Positions 8,568 to 15,920 of a stretch of 26,934 nucleotides of DNA are shown here, piece after piece. The stretch is from Lawsonibacter sp900766145 (GTDB lineage Bacteria; Bacillota; Clostridia; Oscillospirales; Oscillospiraceae). The notes beneath the pieces are model-generated. The model saw only the letters and a program-made list of their open reading frames with translations. It ran no database searches and was not told where the DNA came from. Position 1 is the stretch's first letter. Every line of letters begins with the position of its first letter. The DNA is taken from the NCBI RefSeq assembly GCF_030372275.1, contig NZ_JAUDDJ010000031.1; one strand, written 5' to 3'. The translations under genes and the position numbers were made by a program.

Positions 8568-8596
8568 ATTGTATCATTTTTTAGCCCCTGAAACAA
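8568..8596 (-). promoter_or_regulatory. Probable sigma-A promoter for miaB
   Basis: On the minus strand TTGTTT (8596-8591), a 17-bp spacer and TACAAT (8573-8568) lie about 38 bases upstream of the chosen miaB start in an AT-rich stretch. The -10 matches five of six consensus bases, the -35 only three. Confidence 0.5.
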
Positions 8597-8684
8597 GGCC
8601 GGAGGGGGGACGAAGGATTTATAAACTTTTTGTAAACCTTGGAAAAACTGCCCCTGGTTTCTCTCCACGGCCCCTTGCGTTCCG

Positions 8685-8713
8685 TTGCCTTTTCCCCAAT
8701 ATGGTGATAAAAT
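8685..8713 (+). promoter_or_regulatory. Probable sigma-A promoter for the cell-wall cluster
   Basis: TTGCCT (8685-8690), a 17-bp spacer and TAAAAT (8708-8713) precede the alanine-racemase-like gene by about 60 bases. This is the only good promoter match between the divergent genes on this strand. Confidence 0.55.
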
Positions 8714-8776
8714 AAAATATTCCAGGAGATCCCACGGCCAAGCTTGCCGGCAGACAGAGAAGGGAGTCATACCGCG

Positions 8777-9844
8777 ATGCGCAGATTGATCATTGAACGC
8801 TCCGCCATTCGAAGCAACATGGCGGTGATCAAGGAGCGGGCCCAGGGAGCCGCCCTGTACGGCGTGGTGTCCGGCCAGGGGGGCGGCGTGGGCGCTGTGC
8901 GCCTGGCCCGGCTGCTCCGGGACGCAGGTGTGACCCGCTTCGGCGTCAACTCAGTGGAGGAAGCGCAGCTGCTGCGGGAGTCCGGCTTTGAGACCGAGGA
9001 GATCCTGATGCTTCGCTCCACCGTGGACCGGGAAGAGCTGGAACGGCTGGTAGACCTGAGCGTGGTGTGCACGGTCTCGTCCGTGGACACCGGTCTGGCC
9101 CTGAACGCGGTGGCGGAGAACCGCTCCACCGTGGCCGAGGCCCACATCCAGGTGGACACCGGCCTGGGCTTTGGGGGGTTTCTCATCTCCGAGCCGGAGA
9201 AGATCCTGCTGGCCTACCGCTCTTTGCCCAACGTGGCTCTCTCTGGCATCTACACCCAGCTCCACGCCGTCACCGGCAAGAGCCAGGAGGTGGACGGCCA
9301 GCTCAAGCAGTTCCAGCAGGTGCTGGAGGCCATCCACCAGGCGGGTTTCGAGACCGGCACCGTCCACGCCGCCGGCTCCTTTGCCCTCATGCACTTTGAC
9401 TGCGCCCGCCTGGACGCGGTGCGGGCCGGGTCGGCCATTCTGGGCCGGTGCCGCCGCACAAAAGGGGACGGTCTGACCACCGTGGGCTACGGCGAGGCCA
9501 CCATCACCGAGGTTCGCTGGCTGCCCAAGGGGCACACCGTGGGCGCGGACAAGCTGATCACCATGAAAAAGCCCACCCGGGTGGCCGTGCTTCCCGTGGG
9601 TTACCAGAACGGCTTTGGGGTGGAGCGCCCCAGAAGCCAGGGCCTGCTGGACATGTGGCGGGCCTGGCGGCGCAGCCGCAACCGCACCGTGCGCCTCAAC
9701 GGCCAGCGGGTGCGGGTCATCGGCTCCATTGGAGCCTCGGAAACCATCTTGAATGTCACCGATGTGAAATGCTCCGCAGGGGACGTGGCCGCCTTCGACC
9801 TGGACCCCCTCTACGCCCGGGGCATGCCCATCGAATTTCGATAA
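8777..9844 (+). CDS. Alanine-racemase-like protein lacking the PLP lysine
   Basis: This is a 355-residue protein with the alanine racemase (fold III, TIM-barrel) plan. The order of motifs matches Alr: IRSNMAVIKER, then GVVSGQGGGVGAVRLARLL where Alr has the V-K-A-N-A-Y-G-H-G motif, then IQVDTGLGFGGF, HAAGSFALMHFD, VRAGSAILG and RVAVLPVGYQNGFG. The alignment is gap-free at the first motif, and it puts Ser32 where the PLP-binding lysine should be and Gly in place of the PLP-contacting Tyr. Classical racemase activity is therefore not expected; it may be a non-catalytic partner or have another chemistry. The ATG at 8777 follows AAGGGAG by about 10 bases. It is followed 18 bp later by an ATP-grasp ligase gene and belongs to the putative peptidoglycan cluster. 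Confidence 0.8.
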   Translation: MRRLIIERSAIRSNMAVIKERAQGAALYGVVSGQGGGVGAVRLARLLRDAGVTRFGVNSVEEAQLLRESGFETEEILMLRSTVDREELERLVDLSVVCTVSSVDTGLALNAVAENRSTVAEAHIQVDTGLGFGGFLISEPEKILLAYRSLPNVALSGIYTQLHAVTGKSQEVDGQLKQFQQVLEAIHQAGFETGTVHAAGSFALMHFDCARLDAVRAGSAILGRCRRTKGDGLTTVGYGEATITEVRWLPKGHTVGADKLITMKKPTRVAVLPVGYQNGFGVERPRSQGLLDMWRAWRRSRNRTVRLNGQRVRVIGSIGASETILNVTDVKCSAGDVAAFDLDPLYARGMPIEFR

Positions 9845-9862
9845 GTAAGGAGTCATCCTGCT

Positions 9863-11077
9863 ATGAGTCAGTTATCGTTCCAGCCGCTGCTGTTTGGCGG
9901 CGATATCAACGTGTACAGCGTGGCCCGGGCCTTCCATGAGGCCTACGGCGTCAAGAGCATCGCCTATGGCCGCTACCCCTCCTTCCCCTGCCACGGCAGC
10001 GCCATCATCGACTACCGGGTGTGCGCCGACAACGAGAGCGCCGACGCCTTCCGCAAGAATGTGGCCGAGGTTGCTAAGGAGTTCCCCGACAAGAAGATCC
10101 TGGTGCTGGGCTGCGGCGACAGCTATGTGCAGCTGGCCGCCCACTGCAAGGACCAGCTGCCCGAAAACGCCATTGCCCCCTACATTGACGGGGAGCTACT
10201 GGACACCCTCATCAACAAGGAGAAGTTCTATGCCCTGTGCGACCAGCACGGCATCGACCACCCCGCCACCTTTATCTACGACAAGTCCATGGGCCACGAC
10301 TTCACCCTGCCCTGGGGACCGCCCTACATCGCCAAGCCCGCCGACAGCGTGGCCTACTGGGCCTGCGGCGTCCACGAGCTGGCCAAGGTCTACATCTGCC
10401 AGAGCTGGGAGGAGCTGCTCGCCGCCCTGGACCAGGTGTACGCCGCCGGCTACCCCGACCACATGGTGCTCCAGGAGTTCATCCCCGGAGACGACACCTA
10501 CATGCGGGTGCTGACCAACTACTCCGACCGCAACGGCAAGGTGAAGCTCATGTGCCTGGGCCACGTGCTGCTGGAGGAGCACTCCCCCCACGGCATCGGC
10601 AACCACGCCGTTATCCTCACCGAGCACGACGAGGAGCTGTCCCAGAAGATCAAGGGACTGCTGGAGGACCTGCACTTTACCGGCTTCTCCAACTTCGATA
10701 TCAAGTACGACCAGCGGGACGGCAAGTACAAGGCCTTTGAGATCAACTGCCGCCAGGGCCGGAGCAACTACTATGTCACCGGATCGGGGCATAATATTGC
10801 CAAGCTGGTGGTGGAGGACCGGGTGGAGGAGAAGGAGCTGCCCTTCGAGATCACCAAGAACCGCTCTTTGTGGCGGATGGTGCCCAAGAAGGTGGCCTTT
10901 GACTTTACCCCCAAGAAGTACCACCAGGAGATGAAGTCCCTCATCCGCGCGGGAGCCGATCACCACTCCCTGGTGTATGAGGGGGACGCCTCCCTTAAGC
11001 GCCGCCTGCGGGTGTGGAAGAATCACCTGGGAAATATCAAGCGATTTGAGAAGTATAACAAGAAACCGCAGGAGTAA
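9863..11077 (+). CDS. ATP-grasp carboxylate-amine ligase (D-aspartate ligase type)
   Basis: This is a 404-residue ATP-grasp enzyme. The N-terminus PLLFGGDINVYSVARAFHE is the pre-ATP-grasp start seen in the family of the enterococcal D-aspartate ligase Aslfm, which adds D-Asp to the stem-peptide lysine of peptidoglycan precursors. ATP-grasp elements visible are NKEKFYALCDQHGI, the nucleotide-binding lysine in PYIAKPAD (Lys158), VLQEFIPGDDTYMRV (Glu205 region), FSNFDIKYD and the metal ligand pair in FEINCRQGR (Glu293, Asn295). No membrane segment. AAGGAG precedes the ATG by 10 bases. An aspartate-type racemase gene lies downstream beyond element R3, which supports D-Asp or a related D-amino acid as substrate. 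The exact substrate is inference. Confidence 0.8.
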   Translation: MSQLSFQPLLFGGDINVYSVARAFHEAYGVKSIAYGRYPSFPCHGSAIIDYRVCADNESADAFRKNVAEVAKEFPDKKILVLGCGDSYVQLAAHCKDQLPENAIAPYIDGELLDTLINKEKFYALCDQHGIDHPATFIYDKSMGHDFTLPWGPPYIAKPADSVAYWACGVHELAKVYICQSWEELLAALDQVYAAGYPDHMVLQEFIPGDDTYMRVLTNYSDRNGKVKLMCLGHVLLEEHSPHGIGNHAVILTEHDEELSQKIKGLLEDLHFTGFSNFDIKYDQRDGKYKAFEINCRQGRSNYYVTGSGHNIAKLVVEDRVEEKELPFEITKNRSLWRMVPKKVAFDFTPKKYHQEMKSLIRAGADHHSLVYEGDASLKRRLRVWKNHLGNIKRFEKYNKKPQE

Positions 11078-11094
11078 GTTTGATTGTTAAGAGG

Positions 11095-11717
11095 GTTCCG
11101 CCCTGCGGGGCGGGTTCCTTTCTGGATCACCAGAAAGGAACCAAAGAGTGACTGGGGGACGCCTTCGATGAGCACTTGGCTTTGCCAGTGCTCATAGGCG
11201 GCTTTCCCCCAGACCCCTTATTGCGAAGGACGCCCTCCTATTGTCTGGACAATCCCGTCCGGCGGGCAAATTCTGAGTGGCTAGTCCTTCTTACACCGGG
11301 CCACTGGGCCCTATGTGTGCAAAATCTGGTGGAAAAGTGCGCTGAAATTACACCGCCTACTTCGGCATAGCTGTGGGGGCTGGGCAGTTATTAGCTGCCC
11401 GATTCCGGACCAGCTGCCACGGTTCTGCCAAGGTAGGCGGTGTCCGTACAGCGCAGACACTTCTTAATTTCTGACCCGGCAGGGGCCTGTGCCCCCGGGG
11501 CAAGAAAAACCAGCCTGTCCTGATTTTGCTCGCCGGACGGGATTGCCCAATAAACCAGGAGGGCGTCCCCCGTAAACGGGGGTCCAGGGGGGCGACGCCT
11601 ATGAACACCGGCGTAAGCCAGGTGTTCATCGAAGGAGTCCCCCCGGCGCGTCTTTGGTTACTTTCTGCGCGTACAGAAAGTAACATCCGTCTCCTTAGGC
11701 GACCGCAGGTCGCCCCT
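11095..11717 (+). repeat. Composite inverted element R3
   Basis: This element separates the ATP-grasp gene from the racemase gene. The left hairpin is 11114-11141 (loop GATCAC) and the right hairpin is 11657-11684 (GTTACTTTCTG / CAGAAAGTAAC, loop TACGCG on the minus strand). The pseudoknot pairings are 11127-11130 with 11148-11151 (TCAC/GTGA) and 11668-11671 with 11647-11650 (CGCG/CGCG). Changed but paired stems include 11170-11176 with 11187-11193 (GAGCACT/AGTGCTC), 11603-11609 with 11621-11627 (GAACACC/GGTGTTC), and 11152-11158 with 11206-11212 (CTGGGGG/CCCCCAG). The outer right hairpin uses GGCGACC/GGTCGCC instead of GGCGGCC/GGCCGCC. It lies inside what looks like one functional gene cluster, without an obvious terminator on either side. 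Confidence 0.85.
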
Positions 11718-11753
11718 ACGATATATTCGCCCCAATTAAATGAGGTATTTTAG

Positions 11754-12467
11754 ATGAGCAACGACCGTCTTGGCGTTATCGGGGGCATGGGCCCCCAGGC
11801 CACCAACACCTTTTATCAATATATCATCGACCGCACCGACGCCCGCACCGATCAGGAGCACCTCTCGGTGCTGATTTTTTCCGACTGCGCCATGCCCGAC
11901 CGAACATCGGCCATCCTGGGCACCCAGGCGCAGAAGGACGAGGTCTATGAGCGGCTGCTGTCCGACGCCCGCATGCTGGAGGGGGCGGGTTGCACTGCCA
12001 TCGCGGTACCCTGCAACACCTCCCACTACTTTCTGGACCGGGTGCAGGAGCAGATCTCCATCCCCATCATCCACATGATCCGGGAGACCGCCCGGCTGCT
12101 GGTAAGTCAGGGGAAAAAGCGCCCTGGCATCCTGGCCACTGACGGCACCATCCAGACCGGCCTGTACCAGAAGGAGTTTGCCGCCCTGGGCGTGTACGCC
12201 GCAGCCCCCCGGCCTGCCGCCCAAAAGCAGGTGATGTCCCTGATTTACGACGACATCAAGGCGGGCAAGGCAGGGGACCCGGAGAAGTTTACCGCCTTCA
12301 CTAAGGACCTGGTGGAGCAGGGCTGCGACTGCGCCGTGCTGGCCTGCACCGAGCTGTCCGTCTTTGCCAACCAGCACCACCTGTCCCCCTTCTACACCGA
12401 CGCCATGGCCGTGCTGGCCCAGCGCTCCATTGAAGCTTGCCACAAGCCCCTGCGGGCTGTATTCTGA
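11754..12467 (+). CDS. Aspartate/glutamate racemase family protein
   Basis: This is a 237-residue cofactor-independent racemase of the Asp/Glu racemase superfamily, closest in pattern to aspartate racemases (RacD). It starts with RLGVIGGMGPQATNTFYQYI, typical of that subfamily. The two catalytic cysteines expected from the two-base mechanism are in AVPCNTSHYF (Cys87) and VLACTELSVF (Cys198). It would interconvert L- and D-aspartate, possibly to feed the ATP-grasp ligase upstream. GAGG lies 9 bases before the ATG. The next gene, a MurE-type ligase, starts 22 bp downstream, so the two are likely co-transcribed. Substrate (Asp versus Glu) cannot be fixed by sequence reading alone, but the MurI-specific pattern is not evident. 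Confidence 0.88.
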   Translation: MSNDRLGVIGGMGPQATNTFYQYIIDRTDARTDQEHLSVLIFSDCAMPDRTSAILGTQAQKDEVYERLLSDARMLEGAGCTAIAVPCNTSHYFLDRVQEQISIPIIHMIRETARLLVSQGKKRPGILATDGTIQTGLYQKEFAALGVYAAAPRPAAQKQVMSLIYDDIKAGKAGDPEKFTAFTKDLVEQGCDCAVLACTELSVFANQHHLSPFYTDAMAVLAQRSIEACHKPLRAVF

Positions 12468-12489
12468 TTCCACTTGGGAGGTATCCGCT

Positions 12490-14487
12490 ATGACCATCCC
12501 CGTTCATACCCTGGGCGACTACCTGGACCTGCTCGCGGAGCAGAACCTGCTTGCCGCCCCCATCCCCGACGGCCTGGACCGGAACCAGTCGGTCACCGGC
12601 CTCACCTGCGACTCCCGGCAGGTGGCCCCCGGCACTCTGTTCATCCGTAAGGGCGCCCACTTCCAGACCAAATTCCTGGAGATGGCCCGGGACCAGGGCG
12701 CCATGGCCTGCGTCAGCCAGGAGGAGGACACCGTCCCCGGCCTGCCCCGCATTGCCATCACCGACACCCGCCGGGTGCTGGCCCCGCTGGCCGACCGGTT
12801 CTACGACCACCCCTCCGGCAAGCTGAAGGTCATCGGCATCACCGGCACCAAGGGCAAGTCGTCCACCGCCTACTATATGAAATCTATCCTGGACCGGTAT
12901 CAGGAGAGCCAGGGGAGAGGGGAGACCGGAGTGGTCTCCTCTATTGACACCTACGACGGCGTGGAGCGCTTTGAGTCTCACCTCACCACCCCGGAGCCCC
13001 TGGACCTGCAGCGCCATTTTGCCAACGCCGCCCAGACCGGCCTGGAGTATGTGACCATGGAGGTGTCCAGCCAGGCGCTGAAATACCACCGCTCCCTGTG
13101 CACCGAGTTTGCCGCCGCCTGCTTCCTCAACATCGGCTACGACCATATTTCCCCCATCGAGCACCCGGATTTTGAGGATTACTTTGCCTCCAAGCTGAAG
13201 ATCTTTGCCCAGGCCCACATCAGCTGTGTGAACCTGGATTGTGACCACGCCCAGCGGGTGATGGAGGCCGCCCAGGCCGCCGGAGCGCCCATCATTACCT
13301 TCTCCCAGAAGGACCCCAGCGCCCAGGTGTACGCCAGCGACGTACACAAGGAGGATGGGCAAATCCTCTTCACTCTGCGCACCCCCCGGTACACCCGCCA
13401 GATGCGGCTGACCATGCCCGGTCTCTTTAACGTGGAAAACGCCCTGGGAGCCGCCGCCCTGTGTGAGGCCCTGGACATCCCCGAGTGGGCGGTGTACGAC
13501 GGACTGGTACGGGCCCGGGTGCCCGGCCGCATGGAGGTGTACGCCAACGCCGACGGGCGGGTGCTGTCCATTGTGGACTACGCCCACAACCGCCTGAGCT
13601 TTGAGACCCTGTTTTCCTCCGTCCGGGCGGAGTACCCCGAGCGGGAGCTGGCCATCGTGTTTGGCTGTCCGGGCAAGAAGGCCTACGACCGCCGCCACGA
13701 CCTGGGCGAGGCCGCCGGAGCCTGGTGCAACCGGGTGTACCTCACCGAGGAGGACAGTGGGGAGGAGGACACCCTGGACATCTGCCATGAAATCCAGCCC
13801 AACGTGGAGAAGGGCAAGGCCCGCTGCCGCATTATCCCCAACCGTGGCGAGGCCATCCGCCAGGCGGTGCTGGAGAGTGAGCGTCCCACCGTGCTGCTGC
13901 TCACCGGCAAGGGCCGGGAGACCCGGCAGAAGCGGGGCACCGAGTATATCGACACCCCCACTGACGTGGAGTACGTCCAGGCGTTTTTGCAGGAGTACGA
14001 CCTGCGCCACCGCCTTACCCCCGCCGCTCCGGCCCAGAAGGCGCTGGAGACCCTGCCCGCTCTGGAGAGCTTGAAGGGCAAAACCTTTGTCATCTGTCTG
14101 CCGGAACAGGGGCAGGATATTGCCGCCGATGCCGCGGCCATCACCGCCGCGGGCGGCACCGCAGTGCTGATGCAGGACCGGGCGCAGGCTTTGTCCACCG
14201 CACAGAGCATGCATGTGGATAAACTCATCTACTTTGTGGACGAGGAGCCCTCCATGGCCCTGGGCGAGAACCGCCAGGCGGAGCTTCTCCGCATGGACGG
14301 CAAGAAGGCCGCCGCCCTGCTGGAAGAGGGGGCTTTGCCCTCCGCTTTGGCCGAGACCTTGAAGCTGGCCCTCCAGGCGGTGGAAGGCGGCGTGAGCCGC
14401 TGCGTCATTTTGTCCCGCACCGGGGAGCACGTACTGCTGCTGGATGCATTGGGACAGCGGGTACTGGGTATTTGTGTTTCCGCCTGA
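12490..14487 (+). CDS. MurE-type Mur ligase fused to a degenerate ArgB-like kinase domain
   Basis: This is a 665-residue protein. Residues 1-505 are a MurE-type ligase, which adds the third residue to UDP-MurNAc-L-Ala-D-Glu: N-terminal domain with SRQVAPGTLFIRKGAHF, P-loop GITGTKGKS (115-123), TMEVSSQALKYHR, the carbamoyl-lysine region HPDFEDYFASKLKIF, NVENALGAAAL, and VDYAHN (362-367) and TGKGRE (472-477) in the C-terminal domain. The substrate loop that reads DNPR in diaminopimelate enzymes is replaced by EEDSGEED, so the third residue is unpredicted. Residues about 528-665 resemble an amino-acid kinase of the N-acetylglutamate kinase type: GKTFVIC, HVDKLIYFVDEEPS, KAAALLEEGALPSALAETLK, then AVEGGVSRCVIL. 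The Gly-rich phosphate loop is missing, suggesting a regulatory or structural role. GGGAGG lies 8 bases before the ATG. It may be a second MurE in this organism. Confidence 0.85.
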   Translation: MTIPVHTLGDYLDLLAEQNLLAAPIPDGLDRNQSVTGLTCDSRQVAPGTLFIRKGAHFQTKFLEMARDQGAMACVSQEEDTVPGLPRIAITDTRRVLAPLADRFYDHPSGKLKVIGITGTKGKSSTAYYMKSILDRYQESQGRGETGVVSSIDTYDGVERFESHLTTPEPLDLQRHFANAAQTGLEYVTMEVSSQALKYHRSLCTEFAAACFLNIGYDHISPIEHPDFEDYFASKLKIFAQAHISCVNLDCDHAQRVMEAAQAAGAPIITFSQKDPSAQVYASDVHKEDGQILFTLRTPRYTRQMRLTMPGLFNVENALGAAALCEALDIPEWAVYDGLVRARVPGRMEVYANADGRVLSIVDYAHNRLSFETLFSSVRAEYPERELAIVFGCPGKKAYDRRHDLGEAAGAWCNRVYLTEEDSGEEDTLDICHEIQPNVEKGKARCRIIPNRGEAIRQAVLESERPTVLLLTGKGRETRQKRGTEYIDTPTDVEYVQAFLQEYDLRHRLTPAAPAQKALETLPALESLKGKTFVICLPEQGQDIAADAAAITAAGGTAVLMQDRAQALSTAQSMHVDKLIYFVDEEPSMALGENRQAELLRMDGKKAAALLEEGALPSALAETLKLALQAVEGGVSRCVILSRTGEHVLLLDALGQRVLGICVSA

Positions 14488-14510
14488 CTTTTTGTTTCCA
14501 TAAGCAATGA

Positions 14511-14560
14511 AAAAACCGGAACCTTGGCAGAGGTGTTTCTGCTTAGGTTCCGGTTTTTTT
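14511..14560 (+). terminator. Intrinsic terminator of the cell-wall cluster
   Basis: A long stem (AAAAACCGGAACCT at 14511-14524 with AGGTTCCGGTTTTT at 14545-14558) ends in a run of T, 24 bases after the stop codon of the Mur ligase fusion gene. Confidence 0.9.
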
Positions 14561-14581
14561 GTCCACATACTTTGATAAAAA

Positions 14582-14590
14582 TGTGGATAA
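14582..14590 (-). other. Isolated DnaA-box match
   Basis: TGTGGATAA is an exact reverse-complement match to the DnaA box TTATCCACA. It is a single site just downstream of the terminator, without an AT-rich unwinding region or neighbouring boxes, so an origin is not indicated. Confidence 0.3.
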
Positions 14591-14615
14591 GTTTTCTGTT
14601 TTTAGGGGGACGGGT

Positions 14616-15316
14616 GTTACTTTGCCCACGGCGGCAAAGTAACCAAAACGCCGCCGGGGGACGGCTCCGATGAGCGCCTTCGCGGGGCGGGCGCTCATAG
14701 TCACCTTTCCCCCGGTCCCCCGTTACGGGAGCGGGCCACTTTGGTTTGTTCGTAAGTTCCGGCGGCCTAAGTTTTGACCGTGCGCCCCCCTATTCTCGGC
14801 CCACTGGGGCCTTTTGCCATCAAAATTTGCAAGCTGATGTTTCTATTGCATGCCGCCTGGTGCCTGCCTACCTGTTGGATGCGGCGATGGTCGGGCGGCA
14901 GCGCGTGCCCGATTACGGACCAGCTGCCACAGTTCTGCCAGACTAGGCGATGTCCGTACAGCGCAGACACTTAATCGGGGTCCCCGCCAAAGCCCAGCGA
15001 AGCGGGTTTGGTGGGGAGAGGAGGAGCAAGGAAGCGACATGACGGATGCCCATGCTTGGGCGTCCGGAATAGAGCGGACTTTGCGACGACGAAGGGGCCT
15101 GTGCCCCCGAGGCAAGAAGGACCAGACAGTCTTGTCTTTGCCCCGCCGGATGAAATTGCCCATTTCCCAGGAGGGCGTCCCCCGTAACCGGGGGGCCGGG
15201 GGACGACGCCTATGAACACCCGCCTACGGCGAGGTGTTCATCGAAGGAGACCCCCGGCGATTCTTTGGTTCCTTTCTGATCGCTCAGAAAGGAACCCGCC
15301 CCGCAGGGCGGAACCC
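14616..15316 (+). repeat. Composite inverted element R4 with nested module
   Basis: This element lies between the convergent Mur ligase and small membrane protein genes. The left hairpin is 14616-14643 (loop CACGGC) and the right hairpin is 15268-15295 (loop AGCGAT on the minus strand). Pairings are 14629-14632 with 14650-14653 (CGGC/GCCG) and 15279-15283 with 15257-15261. The right end is flanked by the hairpin CCGCCCCGCAGGGCGG seen, inverted, at the left of R2 and R3. Its centre carries the 124-bp module also present in R6. The arms are of the two sequence classes seen elsewhere, here in the order class II then class I, the reverse of R1 and R2. The open frames inside are not credible genes. 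Confidence 0.85.
14971..15094 (-). repeat. 124-bp nested module, copy 1
   Basis: This 124-bp segment differs from 26595-26718 at a single base. It contains a long hairpin at 14982-15016 (CCCCGCCAAAG against TTTGGTGGGG around CCC/GGG) and a smaller one with GCCCAAGC-type arms. It replaces about 20 bases present at the same place in R2 and R3. A diverged relative lies at 15971-16080 between the two typA starts. Confidence 0.85.
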
Positions 15317-15338
15317 TCCTACAAAAACTACGTAAGAA

Positions 15339-15593
15339 TTACAGCAGCAGCTCCACGCAGAAGGTCACCGCCATGGCCACCACACCCAGGCTGGCCACCG
15401 CATCCCAGTAGAGCCCCCAGCGGTTGCGCCGCTGGCTGGACCGGACCCGGGGCTGCACCTCCGGCTCTTCCCACTCCGTTTGCTGCTCCCGCTCCAGCTT
15501 CCGGCGGTACTGGGCCAGGTCAATGATCTTTTCCTCCGCCCGGGGAGCCTCCCACCGGGGACGGATGGAGATGGTCTGATAAACGGTCTGCAT
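15339..15593 (-). CDS. Small tail-anchored membrane protein under SOS-type control
   Basis: This is an 84-residue protein with an 60-residue charged N-terminal region and one hydrophobic C-terminal segment (about 61-84, WGLYWDAVASLGVVAMAVTF then CVELLL). The N-terminal part contains an amphipathic stretch EEKIIDLAQYRRKLEREQQ and a basic patch just before the membrane segment, predicting the N-terminus in the cytoplasm. AGGGAGG lies 7 bases upstream of the ATG. The promoter carries three LexA-like boxes, so the gene is probably induced by DNA damage. Small SOS-induced membrane proteins often inhibit division (YneA, SidA), but there is no visible sequence similarity to those, and the function is unknown. 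It has its own promoter and no operon partner. Confidence 0.75.
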   Translation of the reverse strand: MQTVYQTISIRPRWEAPRAEEKIIDLAQYRRKLEREQQTEWEEPEVQPRVRSSQRRNRWGLYWDAVASLGVVAMAVTFCVELLL

Positions 15594-15639
15594 GGCGTTC
15601 CCTCCCTGTATCGCTCAGCTCCTGGTTTCAAGAAATCAG

Positions 15640-15707
15640 GAACGAATGTTCTATTTGAAAGATACAACATATGTTCGAGTTTGTCAAGGGCTGTCGAACA
15701 TCTTTTC
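15640..15707 (-). promoter_or_regulatory. SOS-type promoter with three LexA-like boxes
   Basis: On the minus strand there is a consensus -35 TTGACA (15687-15682), a 17-bp spacer and a -10 TATCTT (15664-15659). One LexA-like box lies inside the spacer (15665-15676, CAAC-ATAT-GTTC on the plus strand, one mismatch to GAAC-N4-GTTC). A perfect GAAC-GAAT-GTTC lies at 15640-15651 over the expected transcription start, and a third, GAAC-ATCT-TTTC, lies upstream of the -35 at 15696-15707. Bound LexA at the first two would block polymerase. Confidence 0.78.
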
Positions 15708-15718
15708 GGTTTTACACA

Positions 15719-15751
15719 CTTTCCACACACTTTTCCACATCTCTTTCCACC
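15719..15751 (+). other. Tandem TTTCCAC repeats
   Basis: Three TTTCCAC units occur about 12-14 bases apart between the SOS promoter and the typA promoter. The middle one, TTTTCCACA, is one base from a DnaA box. Their role is unknown. Confidence 0.3.
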
Positions 15752-15824
15752 GCCCCACCGTCTTTTTTTCTGGAAGAACGGGGTGGTTTTGAGTCAAATT
15801 TGTGTGAGATTTTTTCGAAGACCG

Positions 15825-15853
15825 TTGCTTTTTCCGCCATCTGGCGGTATAAT
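15825..15853 (+). promoter_or_regulatory. Sigma-A promoter for the typA leader and typA
   Basis: TTGCTT (15825-15830), a 17-bp spacer and a perfect TATAAT (15848-15853) lie about 67 bases upstream of the first, truncated typA start. No equally good promoter is seen between the two starts. Confidence 0.8.
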
Positions 15854-15920
15854 GTTTCGTCAAAGCGTATTGTGCTGCTTTTGAAGCGGCTGCCCGTTTG
15901 GATATAGGAGGAGTTTGTAG

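Noticed and set aside
12301..14568. 755-codon minus-strand frame opposite the Mur ligase fusion
   Set aside because: Antisense shadow of a well-supported gene; no ribosome site and no family resemblance.
14582..14590. Replication origin
   Set aside because: Only one exact DnaA box, no cluster, no AT-rich unwinding region and no dnaA or dnaN nearby.
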